Shown here: positions 30,454 to 39,125 of the stretch, one piece after another
Layout of the letters: every line of letters begins with the position of its first letter
Numbering within the stretch: the stretch's first letter is position 1
Assembly: GCA_030682255.1 (NCBI GenBank)
Contig: JAUXOK010000020.1
Coordinates: 1 to 64,000, forward strand
DNA: 64,000 nucleotides
Direction: 5' to 3'
Source of the DNA: Bacteroidota bacterium
GTDB lineage: Bacteria > Bacteroidota > Bacteroidia > NS11-12g > UBA955
Made by a program: the position numbers and the translations under genes
Notes under the pieces: generated by a model
The model's database searches: none
What the model was told of the DNA's origin: nothing
What the model saw: only the letters and a program-made list of their open reading frames with translations

Positions 30454-31185
30454 ATGCAACAATATTCTGAAAATGTAAAAGCAAAATACGCATCACAATA
30501 TGAATCTATGGATAGTAGATGGCGATTTTTAGGAGGAAAACAAAAGTCTGGCAACATTATTAAGCTTTGTAAATCATTAAATGCAGATAATATTATTGAC
30601 GTGGGTTCTGGAGATGGAGCAGTGATAGATTTTTTAGATAAAGCTGATTTTTGCCCAAATATTTATTCTATAGAAATTTCGGAATCTGGCATAGAAAAAA
30701 TCAAACAGAGAAATATGAAATCGTTGAAAGAGGTTAAACTTTTTGATGGTTACACTATACCATTTAGTGATAAGCAGTTTAAGCTATCATTATGTAGTCA
30801 TGTGGTTGAACATGTTGAACATCCTAGAACATTATTAAGAGAAATAGCTCGTGTATCTGAGTATCAATTTTTTGAAGTTCCAATAGATTTTAGTTTTTTT
30901 GTAGACAAGAAAATTAAACACTATTTAGATTATGGACACATTAATATTTACACCCCATCGTTATTTAAATTCTTATTAAAAAGTGAAGGTTATGAAATAA
31001 TTAATGAAGATTTTTTATTTACAAGTGATGAGCTTATCAAGTTTCAATTTAAAAACTCTCCTTTCAAATATTGGAAACAACGTTTTAAAAACTTTTTAGT
31101 TTCCCTTACTCCCTACAAAAAAATTAAACCTAGTGCATATGCTGTTTTATGTAAACACAGTGGTCAAAATCTTGAAATCCTCTAA
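30454..31185 (+). CDS. Class I SAM-dependent methyltransferase
   Basis: 243 residues. SAM-binding motif I is IIDVGSGDGAVIDFL (about residues 49-63), acidic end of strand 2 in IYSIEISESGIE, and motif IV-like LSLCSHVVEHVEHPRTLLREIARV, typical of the Methyltransf_11/UbiE-type group. Substrate unknown; the EHVEHP pattern occurs often in glycan or lipid methyltransferases. It is convergent with gcvP and shares a terminator with it. Confidence 0.85.
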   Translation: MQQYSENVKAKYASQYESMDSRWRFLGGKQKSGNIIKLCKSLNADNIIDVGSGDGAVIDFLDKADFCPNIYSIEISESGIEKIKQRNMKSLKEVKLFDGYTIPFSDKQFKLSLCSHVVEHVEHPRTLLREIARVSEYQFFEVPIDFSFFVDKKIKHYLDYGHINIYTPSLFKFLLKSEGYEIINEDFLFTSDELIKFQFKNSPFKYWKQRFKNFLVSLTPYKKIKPSAYAVLCKHSGQNLEIL

Positions 31186-31218
31186 TCACAACAAATAAAA
31201 TCATCTTATTTTTAACAT

Positions 31219-31250
31219 AAAAAAAACCTGCCAATTGACAGGTTTTTTTT
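31219..31250. terminator. Bidirectional rho-independent terminator
   Basis: A-run, stem CCTG(C)C / (G)ACAGG around AATT, then eight T residues. The A-run and T-run extend the stem, so it can terminate both the methyltransferase (plus) and gcvP (minus) transcripts. Confidence 0.85.
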
Positions 31251-31269
31251 ATGTAGTCTATAATTATAT

Positions 31270-34170
31270 TTAGGATGCACTAACACTGTCTTGCATATAG
31301 GCTTCGATAGGCAAACAAGCACATATCAAGTTTCTATCACCATGGGTGTTGTTTACTCTAGCTACACTTGGCCAGAATTTTTTAGCAATCACATAAGGTA
31401 ATGGAAAAGCTGCTTTGTTGCGGCTGTATATGTGTTTCCAATCATCGCTACTAATTTCTGTTGCAGTGTGTGGTGCATTTTTCAAAACATTGTCTTCTTT
31501 ATCGGCAACGCCTGTTTCTATTTCTGCTACTTCGTTTCTGATGGCTACCATCATATCGCAAAATCTATCCAATTCCACCAAACTTTCACTTTCCGTAGGT
31601 TCAATCATCAAAGTGCCTGCTACTGGGAAAGATAGCGTTGGCGCATGATAACCATAGTCCATCATACGTTTTGCTAAATCTTCTGCTTCTATGCCTGCTG
31701 AAACTTTTAATGGACGAGTGTCTAATATCATTTCGTGGGCGCAAAATCCATTTTCTCCTTTATATAAAATAGGGTAGTGGCTTTCTAATCTTGATTTGAT
31801 GTAATTGGCATTTAAAATAGCTATTTCTGTTGCTCGTTTTAATCCTTCTGCACCCATCAATTTGATGTAAACGTAAGAGATTAATAAGATGCTTGCACTG
31901 CCCCAAGGAGCTGCTGAAATAGCAGTAATGGCTTTCTCTCCACCAGTTTTCACAACAGCATGACCCGGTAAATATGGCAACAAATGAGCCGCTACTCCAA
32001 TTGGTCCCATGCCAGGTCCGCCACCACCATGTGGTATGCAGAATGTTTTGTGTAAATTCAAATGGCAAACGTCTGCACCAATTAAGCCCGGACTAGTTAA
32101 TCCAACTTGTGCATTCATATTAGCGCCATCCATATAAACCTGTCCGCCATTGTCGTGAATAATTTTGGTGATGTCTTTAATAGCAGATTCGTAAACACCA
32201 TAAGTGGAAGGATAAGTCACCATAAACACCGCCAAATCATTGGCATGTTCTGCTGCTTTAACTTTCAAATCTTCGATATCAATGTTGCCGTTTTCAAGGT
32301 TTTTAACTATAACTATTTTCATACCTGCCATTGCAGCACTTGCTGGATTGGTGCCGTGAGCAGATTCTGGAATCAATGCCACATTTCTATGTCCTTGTCC
32401 AATGTCTTTTAAATAAGCTCTAATAACCATCAAACCTGCATATTCTCCTTGCGCACCAGCATTCGGTTGTAAACTCATACCTGCAAATCCTGTAATTTCA
32501 CTCAAATCTCTCGATAATTCATCGATGATTGCTTTATAGCCTTCCGCTTGATTGTCTGGAATAAAGGGATGCAATTGGTTGAACTCAGGCCATGTTACAG
32601 GAATCATTTCTGTAGTAGCATTCAATTTCATGGTGCAACTTCCCAAAGAAATCATGCTGTGACACAATGATAAATCTTTAGATTCCAATTGTTTGATATA
32701 TCTCAACATCTCATGTTCGCTGTGGTAGTTTTGAAACACAGGGTGACTCATGAAATTAGATTCTCTGATAAATACTTTATCCCAAGTTAATTCTTGGTTG
32801 TTAGCCAAATTATGAATAGTGTCTTCAGTGATGTTTTTGTTAGTGGCATTCGCAAAACACTGAGCAATTAAAAAGATATCACTTGTTTCTGTGGTTTCAT
32901 CCAAAGAAATACCAATGTTACCATTTTTAAAATATCTGAAATTGATTTCATTTTTAACAGCTTCTGCTTTGATAGCATTTGTTAAACCATTGGCATCAAT
33001 TAATAAAGTATCAAAATAAGTATCGTTTAATTGTTTGAAACCAATTGTTTCTAAACTGGCTGCTAAAGCTTTTGTTAAACCATGGGTTTTTCCAGCAATT
33101 TTCTTCAAACCTTCTGGTCCATGATAAGTGCCAAACATACCTGCCATGATAGATAAAAGCACTTGGGCGGTGCAGATATTACTGGTTGCATTTTGTCTAC
33201 GGATGTGTTGCTCTCTGGTTTGTAAAGCCATTCTCAAAGCTTTATTACCGTTTCTATCTATGCTAACACCGATAATTCTACCAGGAATTTGACGTTTGTA
33301 TTCGTCTTTGGTAGAAAAGAAACCCGCATGTGGACCGCCAAAACCTAGTGGTACACCAAATCTTTGAGAGGTTCCAACCACACAATCAGCGCCCCATTCG
33401 CCTGGAGGGGTTAAAAGTGTTAAAGCCATCAAATCTGAAGCAACACATAGTTTAGCACCATGACTTTTTAACATGCTGGCAAATGCAGTATAATTGTTGA
33501 TGTTGCCTTCGTTGTTTGGATATTGAACAAAAGCACCAAAGAAATTCTCATCGGCTTGAAAAGTTTTAAAATCGCCTACCACCAATTCTATACCCATTGG
33601 TTCAGCTCGGGTTATTAAAATATCTAAAGTTTGAGGGAAAGTACTTTGATCAACAAAAAATTTATTAGCATGGTCGCTTTTGTGTAAACTTCTAAACATT
33701 GCCATTGCTTCGGCAGCGGCAGTGCCTTCGTCTAACAAACTAGCGTTTGCAATTGGCAACCCTGTTAAATCTATCACCATGGTTTGGAAATTTAACAAAG
33801 CCTCAAGTCTGCCTTGTGCAATTTCTGCTTGATAGGGTGTGTATTGCGTGTACCAACCCGGGTTTTCCATAATGTTTCTTAAAATCACACCAGGCGTATA
33901 ACAATTGTAATATCCCATGCCGATGAATGATTTAAATATTTTGTTTTTTGAAGCCGTTTGTTTTAGGTTTTTCAACAAAGTTTGTTCTCCAACCGCTTTA
34001 TCTACTTTTAATGCACCTTGCATTCTAATCTGTGTCGGCACAGTCTTATCAATCAGTTCATCGAGAGAATTAGTTCCGATGGTTTTGAGCATTTTTTGAA
34101 GGTCTTCTTCTGCCACAATTCCGTTGTGGCGATTGGCAAAATGGTCGGTTTGACCTGTGAATAATTTCAT
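31270..34170 (-). CDS. gcvP: Glycine dehydrogenase (decarboxylating), P protein
   Basis: PLP enzyme of the glycine cleavage system: decarboxylates glycine and passes the aminomethyl group to the lipoyl H protein. A single 966-residue chain (fused alpha and beta halves), the usual length. PLP lysine is Lys708 in [16 protein letters not shown]; other conserved segments are [18 protein letters not shown] and [12 protein letters not shown] near residue 115. The T, H and L proteins are not in the window. Confidence 0.98.
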   Translation of the reverse strand: MKLFTGQTDHFANRHNGIVAEEDLQKMLKTIGTNSLDELIDKTVPTQIRMQGALKVDKAVGEQTLLKNLKQTASKNKIFKSFIGMGYYNCYTPGVILRNIMENPGWYTQYTPYQAEIAQGRLEALLNFQTMVIDLTGLPIANASLLDEGTAAAEAMAMFRSLHKSDHANKFFVDQSTFPQTLDILITRAEPMGIELVVGDFKTFQADENFFGAFVQYPNNEGNINNYTAFASMLKSHGAKLCVASDLMALTLLTPPGEWGADCVVGTSQRFGVPLGFGGPHAGFFSTKDEYKRQIPGRIIGVSIDRNGNKALRMALQTREQHIRRQNATSNICTAQVLLSIMAGMFGTYHGPEGLKKIAGKTHGLTKALAASLETIGFKQLNDTYFDTLLIDANGLTNAIKAEAVKNEINFRYFKNGNIGISLDETTETSDIFLIAQCFANATNKNITEDTIHNLANNQELTWDKVFIRESNFMSHPVFQNYHSEHEMLRYIKQLESKDLSLCHSMISLGSCTMKLNATTEMIPVTWPEFNQLHPFIPDNQAEGYKAIIDELSRDLSEITGFAGMSLQPNAGAQGEYAGLMVIRAYLKDIGQGHRNVALIPESAHGTNPASAAMAGMKIVIVKNLENGNIDIEDLKVKAAEHANDLAVFMVTYPSTYGVYESAIKDITKIIHDNGGQVYMDGANMNAQVGLTSPGLIGADVCHLNLHKTFCIPHGGGGPGMGPIGVAAHLLPYLPGHAVVKTGGEKAITAISAAPWGSASILLISYVYIKLMGAEGLKRATEIAILNANYIKSRLESHYPILYKGENGFCAHEMILDTRPLKVSAGIEAEDLAKRMMDYGYHAPTLSFPVAGTLMIEPTESESLVELDRFCDMMVAIRNEVAEIETGVADKEDNVLKNAPHTATEISSDDWKHIYSRNKAAFPLPYVIAKKFWPSVARVNNTHGDRNLICACLPIEAYMQDSVSAS

Positions 34171-34197
34171 TTAATTAATGTTTTATTAAAAGTGGCG

Positions 34198-34205
34198 CAA
34201 AGTTA
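34198..34205 (-). promoter_or_regulatory. -7 promoter element (TAACTTTG) of gcvP
   Basis: Minus-strand perfect TAnnTTTG match, 27 bp before the ATG. I see no glycine riboswitch in the short leader. Confidence 0.5.
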
Positions 34206-34339
34206 ACAAAAAATCAATACGTTAGTTTGGCTATTCGGATAATATTTATCAAAAAAAATGCATCGTTTGTAACTTGCTTATAATTAACCCAAAATAATCA
34301 TTAGAATTTTTATTCCTATGATTTTTTATTGTCATATCA

Positions 34340-34831
34340 TTAATCTATTTTTTTGTATTCAATATAGATAGAAAGATTTGGAGATTCATCTTTTAAAAAA
34401 AGTTTTTGATCGTCAATAATAAACATTGTTTTTTTATTATTCTCTGTTTGATTGGTTATTATCAATGTGTCTTCTTTTACCTCATATATGCCATAATCAT
34501 TTTCATTAAGACTTATGATGCCACCACTTCTAATTTTAGTCATTTTAAATGTTGAATCTGATAAAAATGAAATTTGCAATCCTTTGGTTTGATTGTACAA
34601 TTTATGAGCTTTTTGGTTCAAATTTATAGAGTCCTCTTTGGTCTTTACCCAATTGTGGTTTAATTTGTAATTGTGTTTTAATGTATACCCCTCATTTCCT
34701 AAAAGAAATATAGTGTCTTTATTTTGAACCGTCATGTTTAATTGCCACGTTCCCAATAGTTTATTTTCATTGTGTTTATGAACAAATGAGATAAAAATAA
34801 GAGGGAAAATGAAAAATGATATATTTTTCAT
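34340..34831 (-). CDS. Lipocalin-like exported hypothetical protein
   Basis: 163 residues: hydrophobic signal (residues 4-18), then a LLGTWQLN motif typical of small lipocalin-like proteins of Bacteroidota and an eight-strand-like alternation to the C-terminus. No Cys for lipidation. It is the last gene of the operon with the two heavy-metal-associated proteins, adjoining the preceding gene with no gap. Function unknown. Confidence 0.6.
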   Translation of the reverse strand: MKNISFFIFPLIFISFVHKHNENKLLGTWQLNMTVQNKDTIFLLGNEGYTLKHNYKLNHNWVKTKEDSINLNQKAHKLYNQTKGLQISFLSDSTFKMTKIRSGGIISLNENDYGIYEVKEDTLIITNQTENNKKTMFIIDDQKLFLKDESPNLSIYIEYKKID

Positions 34832-35647
34832 TTATTTTTTCTTTACAACATTAAAAATGCTGTATTGTAAATTGATGATTATTCCGTTTGGTTGCGTTCT
34901 AAACATGGTGCTGTATAATTGTCGTCTGTAGGCGATGTCTAATCTGGCTTTACTTTTAAATATGAATTGAATGACTGGTGTAATATCTAAAAATGATTTG
35001 CCATTTGTTAAGTGAGTTTGACCTAATACTTCAACCATTAAGTTTACGTTTGTTTGGTTAAAGTTTTTGTATGTTCTTGGCAGAACGAGTTGCCCTAATG
35101 ACAACGTGTAATCTACTGATTGTGTAGAATAATTTTGAGGAAATTTATTATTAAAATTATCAATGGCTTGTTGAAAAGAAATTGTTGAACTGATGGCGGT
35201 TTTATGTAAAAGTTGTGTGCCTGTCAATCCAATTCGTATGCCCGAATTATGACCATTTAATTCAATTTCTTCTTGGTGAATATCTGCATTGTTTAATGCA
35301 ATTCTGCTCCATACAGCCATTCTGAAATGTTTTTTTGCTTCATCGTTAGAGTAAAAACGGTATTGGGTTAAAAAACTAGCACCTTCAAAATTCAGTTTGT
35401 TTCTTTCGTTGCTTATAAATCCATTGGTGATAAGCATTAATTTTTTTGATAAGCCATATTCAATTTCTGGCATTAAATGATAACTAATGGAGTTGTCGAT
35501 TGTACGCTGAAAAAAAGAATTCATGCCTCTGAAAATCAATGCGTTTTTTGGAACATTGCTTGCCGGATTGGTTAACAAAAACAATTCTTGTGCTTTCGCC
35601 TGCAAAACGAAGAACGATAAAACAATCAGTGCTAAATTTCTTCTCAT
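34832..35647 (-). CDS. Putative outer-membrane barrel protein of the metal-domain operon
   Basis: 271 residues with a signal peptide (cleaved after QAKAQ) and barrel-like strands (HLMPEIEYGLSKKLMLITNGF, AYRRQLYSTMF, NLQYSIFNVV). It resembles Bacteroidota outer-membrane proteins found next to heavy-metal-associated domain genes. It may be a metal-efflux or sensing pore partner, but that is inference from context: it starts 3 bp after the HMA-domain gene upstream. Confidence 0.6.
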   Translation of the reverse strand: MRRNLALIVLSFFVLQAKAQELFLLTNPASNVPKNALIFRGMNSFFQRTIDNSISYHLMPEIEYGLSKKLMLITNGFISNERNKLNFEGASFLTQYRFYSNDEAKKHFRMAVWSRIALNNADIHQEEIELNGHNSGIRIGLTGTQLLHKTAISSTISFQQAIDNFNNKFPQNYSTQSVDYTLSLGQLVLPRTYKNFNQTNVNLMVEVLGQTHLTNGKSFLDITPVIQFIFKSKARLDIAYRRQLYSTMFRTQPNGIIINLQYSIFNVVKKK

Positions 35648-35650
35648 TCT

Positions 35651-36175
35651 TTAAATCACTTTTAAATGATAAAGAACTTTTACATTTTCCATTTTCCCTG
35701 CTTTATAACAGAGATATTTTGAAGCCAATTTTAAGTATTTTTTATATTCTTTATCGCTTACAAAACCTTTATCAATTACTTTTACTTGGCTTATGTTGTT
35801 AAGAATTTGTTTTTTGGTGTCCATAAAATGATAAGTAATATCCCCAACATTGTAATGAAAATCATCTTCAACAGAAACACTGTCAAACTTCATAAAAAGC
35901 ACCAATGAACCAACTGAAAACCCAGCATCTTCTACTTTCGATTTTATCATTTTTAAATCAAATGGCGTATTTGGGTTAAAATAAAGAATGAATTTAGTGT
36001 GTTCAATATCAGTATCAATACTGTCTAAAAATGGAATTGTTTTTAGCTGATTGTAAGTAGCGTTGCTACACATAGAACAAGTTAATCCATTGGCAATAAG
36101 CTCCGCCTTTGATATTTGCGCATTGGTATTGTAGCTCAGAAATACTATTGCCTGCAATAAAAATAATAGTCTCAT
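35651..36175 (-). CDS. Exported heavy-metal-associated (HMA) domain protein
   Basis: 174 residues: signal peptide (to about TNAQ, residue 20), then one HMA ferredoxin-like domain with GLTCSMCSN (Cys33, Cys36), the CxxC that binds Cu(I), Zn or Hg. The C-terminal 80 residues are not recognised. A signal peptide on an HMA protein implies a periplasmic metal carrier rather than a cytosolic chaperone. It sits between another HMA gene (3 bp gap) and a barrel gene. Confidence 0.8.
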   Translation of the reverse strand: MRLLFLLQAIVFLSYNTNAQISKAELIANGLTCSMCSNATYNQLKTIPFLDSIDTDIEHTKFILYFNPNTPFDLKMIKSKVEDAGFSVGSLVLFMKFDSVSVEDDFHYNVGDITYHFMDTKKQILNNISQVKVIDKGFVSDKEYKKYLKLASKYLCYKAGKMENVKVLYHLKVI

Positions 36176-36178
36176 CGT

Positions 36179-36532
36179 TTATTGTTTTTTTCTTTCGTAT
36201 TTACAACAGCCGTGCAATTTGTTATACACATCATCACTGGCTCTTTCTAATTCGGTATCATAACCTACGCTGGCTATGTTTTTATGGATTTGAGCCAAAC
36301 TAACTTTTTTAGGATTAAAAACAACGGTCATCATTTTTGTTTCCATGTTCCATTCTGCTTTCGAAACGCCTTTTGTTTTCAAAGATTTTTCAATGGTTTT
36401 TTTACACATACCACAGTTGCCCCAAACTTTAAAAGTTTCGGTTTGTGTGTTTTTGCTTTGTGCATATACCGTTACTGTTGCACACATTGCGATGAATAGC
36501 ATCAGTGTTATTAAGGTTTTTGAGTTGTTCAT
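36179..36532 (-). CDS. Exported HMA-domain metal-binding protein with C-terminal CC pair
   Basis: 117 residues: signal peptide (cleaved near VYAQS), HMA domain with GNCGMCKKTIEKSL (Cys40, Cys43) in place of the usual GMTCxxC, followed by HGCC near the C-terminus (His107, Cys109, Cys110) that could add a second metal site. First gene of a four-gene operon (36532 to 34340). Probable role in periplasmic copper handling, by family. The region upstream shows GACCTTTG, a poor -7 match. Confidence 0.85.
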   Translation of the reverse strand: MNNSKTLITLMLFIAMCATVTVYAQSKNTQTETFKVWGNCGMCKKTIEKSLKTKGVSKAEWNMETKMMTVVFNPKKVSLAQIHKNIASVGYDTELERASDDVYNKLHGCCKYERKKQ

Positions 36533-36623
36533 TTTATTTAAATTTTAAATATTAACATAGCAAAGGTCAGTAAAAAAAATTAAAAAAGGTAATTAATTTC
36601 AGATAAGAGGCTTAGGATGATGT

Positions 36624-36701
36624 GGGCGCCTAGTCCTCGCCTTACGGGTTCCGTCTCGGTTGAACCGAGACCAAGCCTACAGTCTTGGGGCGCAGGGAAC
36701 C
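36624..36701. repeat. Left GC-rich inverted repeat of the 36.6-40.1 kb island
   Basis: Bases 36624-36654 match the reverse complement of 40038-40068 at 28 of 31 positions (core GTCCTCGCC...CGGGTTCCGT). Inside, GTCTCGGTT / G / AACCGAGAC (36653-36671) is a perfect hairpin. The rest (to GGGGCGCAGGGAACC) also aligns with the other end of the right copy, so both are full-length copies in opposite orientation. Strongly GC-rich against its surroundings. Confidence 0.8.
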
Positions 36702-36722
36702 ATTTTTGATTGAGCTATTTTT

Positions 36723-36742
36723 ATTCCGATAGCTATCGGAAT
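36723..36742. repeat. Perfect 20-bp palindrome (ATTCCGATAG half-site)
   Basis: ATTCCGATAG followed directly by CTATCGGAAT. A CCGATAGCTATCGG core of this kind recurs in Bacteroidota genomes. It is single here, just inside the island's left repeat. Confidence 0.6.
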
Positions 36743-36805
36743 GATTGTTTATAGCATTTATTGAAAGAGTCAGACAAAATAGAAAGATGAGAGAGTAGGT
36801 AAGGT

Positions 36806-37040
36806 TGAGGAAGCTAGGGTGAGTTGCTTCCCCCTCTCTGAGGGGGCTAGGGGGAGTTGTTTCCAGGTGACTAGGGGGAGTTGCTTAAAGGGGGCTAGGG
36901 GGAGTTGCTTAAAGGGAGCTATGGGGAAGTTGCTTCCAGGTGGCTAGGGGGAGTTTCCCCCACATTGATGGCAGGGAGAACTTCCCCCTCTCAGAGGGGG
37001 CTAGGGGGAGTTGCTTAAAGGGGGCTAGGGGGAGTAAAAT
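36806..37040. repeat. Degenerate tandem array of CTAGGGGGAGTTGCTT repeats
   Basis: About eight units of CTAGGGGGAGTT(G/T)C(T/C) with short spacers (AAAGGGGG or a CCCCCTCT...AGAGGGGG hairpin, at about 36829-36847 and 36983-37000). The array runs into the 3' end of the DUF559 gene and encodes its last residues (TPPSPL). The 36533-37014 gap holds this, the GC-rich repeat and the palindrome; no gene. Confidence 0.8.
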
Positions 37041-37626
37041 CCGCAATCCTACTCAAAACACTCTGCAAATTCTTCTTTACTTCATTATCCAAAACTCTCA
37101 ATACCCTTAAGCCCAAAACAGCCATTTGTCTATCACGTTCTTTGTCATATTGAATGGCTTTATCGCTTTCGTGAGAAAACCCATCTATTTCAATCACTAA
37201 ACTTAATTCTTTACAATAAAAATCTACAATGTAATTTAATATTGGTTTTTGTCTATAAAATGAATAGCCATTAAAACTGTCTGCCCTTAGTTCTTTCCAT
37301 AATATCACCTCAGAAAGAATGCCTTGTTTACGCAAGGCTTTGCTATTTTCTTTTAGTTTGGGATTGTATGGCAGGAAGTTTTTTGAGAAGATTAGGTTTT
37401 CGGTGGGGATGTTGTGGGATTGGAGATAGGCGGGGGTAAATTCCCCCTCTTTGAGGGGGTTAGGGGGAGTTTCCCCCTCTTTGAGGGGGTTAGGGGGAGT
37501 TTCTTCACCACTAAAATAATTTCCATTTAGTCTCTGAGAGGGGAAATTTACTCCCCCTAACCCCCTCTGAGAGGGGGAATTTTCTTTGTTTTTCAGTTTT
37601 TCTTCTCTGATGTTTTTGTATTTCAT
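37015..37626 (-). CDS. DUF559 (VSR-like) endonuclease-domain protein with repeat-derived ends
   Basis: 203 residues. The DUF559 domain spans about 88-192: FLPYNPKLKE, LRKQGILSEVILWKELR, FYRQKPILNYIVDFYC, LVIEIDGFSHE, RDRQMAVLGLRVLRV. This is the restriction-endonuclease-like fold related to very-short-patch repair nucleases, with Asp/Glu-x-Asp acidic residues in place. Usual length is about 120. Here residues 15-65 (SPSQRGLGG and twice TPPNPLKEGE) and the final PPSPL are translations of the C-rich palindromic repeats at 37440-37582 and 36806-37040. The ATG at 37626 is the only Met before the domain. It is either a real gene invaded by repeats or a repeat-borne gene; expression unproven. Confidence 0.75.
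   Translation of the reverse strand: MKYKNIREEKLKNKENSPSQRGLGGVNFPSQRLNGNYFSGEETPPNPLKEGETPPNPLKEGEFTPAYLQSHNIPTENLIFSKNFLPYNPKLKENSKALRKQGILSEVILWKELRADSFNGYSFYRQKPILNYIVDFYCKELSLVIEIDGFSHESDKAIQYDKERDRQMAVLGLRVLRVLDNEVKKNLQSVLSRIADFTPPSPL
37437..37582. repeat. C-rich palindromic repeats inside the DUF559 reading frame
   Basis: Two direct copies of CCCCCTCTTTGAGGGGG + TTAGGGGGAGTTT (from about 37441 and 37471), then a copy in the opposite orientation (CTCCCCCTAACCCCCTCTGA..., about 37550-37580). All three stay in frame and encode PPNPLKEG-type or SQRGLGG peptides. Confidence 0.8.
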
Positions 37627-37949
37627 TCAATTTCAGTTGACAAGTCAATCACAAAACAAAACTATTGCCCTCAAATATCCAAATTATACCGAATATACAA
37701 ATAATATAGTCCATTTTATGCTTCGCATTTATGAACTATTTTTTTGTTATGTCGGCATTTACCAAAAAGGTTTGTGGACTGTTTTTTATTTATAAATGGT
37801 ATTAAAGGCTTAACACTATTCCCACAGGTTTAAAGTGGAGAAAACCTCAATTATGCATACCTAAACCCTCAATTAATCCGTTCTTTTTGATATCACTTTC
37901 AATCTCCAAAAAATAAATCAACCCTTCGAAGCCATTTTAATTTTATTCA

Positions 37950-38005
37950 TTGTTTGTCGTTGGTGAACTTTTTCACAAAGAATGAGTATAACGCCAACGG
38001 CACAA
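37950..38005. repeat. Inverted-repeat arm flanking the 38.3-kb gene
   Basis: TTGTTTGTCGTTGGT, then a 22-bp insertion, then TATAACGCCAACGGCACAA. The reverse complement of 39025-39058 reads the same apart from the insertion and one or two changes, so the lipoprotein gene 38334-39014 lies between inverted copies. Confidence 0.6.
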
Positions 38006-38136
38006 TAACAGCACATAGTTGTCTTCTACCTTCAATCTTGATACAACAGCCGATTATCTATTGTTGCAAAACAACAGCCCCCTGCCCATGGAGTATGAGG
38101 TAACGATAGAGGGGTCTTTTAATGTTTTTATATTTT

Positions 38137-38167
38137 GAAAAAACCTGCCGAATGGCAGGTTTTTTTT
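38137..38167. terminator. Rho-independent terminator-like hairpin
   Basis: A-run, ACCTGCC / GAAT / GGCAGGT stem, then eight T residues. No plus-strand gene ends just before it, so it may be left over from a lost gene or act as an insulator before 38334. Confidence 0.7.
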
Positions 38168-38333
38168 GGTGGTTTGGTGGGAATGGGTTTAATTTGTGGA
38201 ATTAAAACTGAAAAAATAAGAGGATATCTAAATCTCAAAAAAAGTTCCTCCTATATAATGAAAATGGATGCTTTTGGGAGCTTTTTGGATAAAAAAAGAT
38301 CTTATAAAGTAAGTTGGTAAAAATATTACGACA

Positions 38334-39014
38334 ATGACAGCGCAAAAATTAACAATCTTGATTTTAATTTTTATCTCAATGATAAGTTGCGATAAGAATT
38401 CTATGACTGATGAGGAAGTTATATGTGAAATTTTTCCTCAATTGATAGATAGTTTAAGGATTAATAAATCAAATCTGATTCCACCACCACCACCACCAAT
38501 TTACGACAAAGATTCGAATTTTATTGGGATTGATTCTATAGTTGCAAAACTGATTATTGAACAACATGAAAAGATTATCAGAAAAATAGATTCAATTGAT
38601 TCACGTATACTTATTGGTCTTATTGATACTAGCCTGACCATTGATTTGGTTGATATACAACAAAGGACTTATCCAGACAGTCTGACAATTCAAAAAATAA
38701 TTTTGGACAACAAGCAAATTAAAAAACCATTAATAAAATGGAATTTAGAATTGATACAAACTCCTTTGAATTTTCAGTTAAAATATAAATCTGATTTAAA
38801 CGAGAAATACTCTAACATTTGGAGAATTAAGGATAGAAAATTTGGTGGATTGATTGCGGTTTCAAGAATTTATTATGATAAAGATAATAGAACTGGGTTT
38901 TTACAATTTGAAACTTATCCGTTTTATCTTGAAGGTGTGAGTTACTTTGTGATAATTGAACGGATTAATGGAAAATGGAAAATAAAGAAAATATTAATGA
39001 ACTGGATAACATAA
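38334..39014 (+). CDS. Putative lipoprotein, accessory, unknown function
   Basis: 226 residues with a lipoprotein signal (hydrophobic 6-17, ISC at Cys19). There is a Pro run (PPPPPP, about residues 51-56) and Ile/Lys/Asp-rich sequence throughout. The last 60 residues (GGLIAVSRIYYDKDNRTGFLQF ... KWKIKKIL) look like a small beta-rich domain ending in a strand with a G-K-W motif seen in many Bacteroidota lipoproteins. No family recognised. Isolated between repeats, and lower G+C than neighbours by eye: probably horizontally acquired. Confidence 0.65.
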   Translation: MTAQKLTILILIFISMISCDKNSMTDEEVICEIFPQLIDSLRINKSNLIPPPPPPIYDKDSNFIGIDSIVAKLIIEQHEKIIRKIDSIDSRILIGLIDTSLTIDLVDIQQRTYPDSLTIQKIILDNKQIKKPLIKWNLELIQTPLNFQLKYKSDLNEKYSNIWRIKDRKFGGLIAVSRIYYDKDNRTGFLQFETYPFYLEGVSYFVIIERINGKWKIKKILMNWIT

Positions 39015-39024
39015 AAAATATTTT

Positions 39025-39099
39025 TGTGCCGTTGGTGTTATGACCAACGACAAACAAAGAATATAATAAAATTGTTGGTGATAACACCCACAATGGCTT
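39025..39099. repeat. Imperfect hairpin element with inverted copy at 37950
   Basis: The left half GCCGTTGGTGTTATGACCAAC and the right half GTTGGTGATAACACCC...GGC are imperfect inverses (stem of about 19 pairs with bulges, loop about 25 nt). The layout, a small gene followed by a bulged hairpin, recalls integron attC sites. The ends do not match the attC consensus (RYYYAAC...GTTRRRY), so I leave it unassigned. Confidence 0.45.
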
Positions 39100-39125
39100 A
39101 ATAAATTAATAGCAATAACAAAATC

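Larger units (their letters stand above)
37627..38333. other. Intergenic region of the island
   Basis: About 700 bp without a supportable gene. It contains one arm of an inverted repeat (37950-38005) whose partner lies at 39025-39060, and a terminator hairpin at 38137-38167. Frames crossing it are short and run through the hairpin. Confidence 0.5.

Noticed and set aside
32107-32412. 101-residue plus-strand frame
   Set aside because: Antisense to the conserved C-terminal half of gcvP; a product of the codon pattern there.
34171-34339. Glycine riboswitch near gcvP
   Set aside because: The promoter element lies 27 bp before the start, leaving no room for an aptamer, and no aptamer-like conserved motifs are seen.
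38135-38320. 61-residue frame upstream of the lipoprotein gene
   Set aside because: It begins inside the terminator hairpin and has no promoter or family resemblance.
39025-39099. Integron attC site
   Set aside because: The hairpin has the right general shape, but the outer boxes do not fit RYYYAAC and GTTRRRY, and no integron integrase is in the window. Kept only as an unassigned hairpin.
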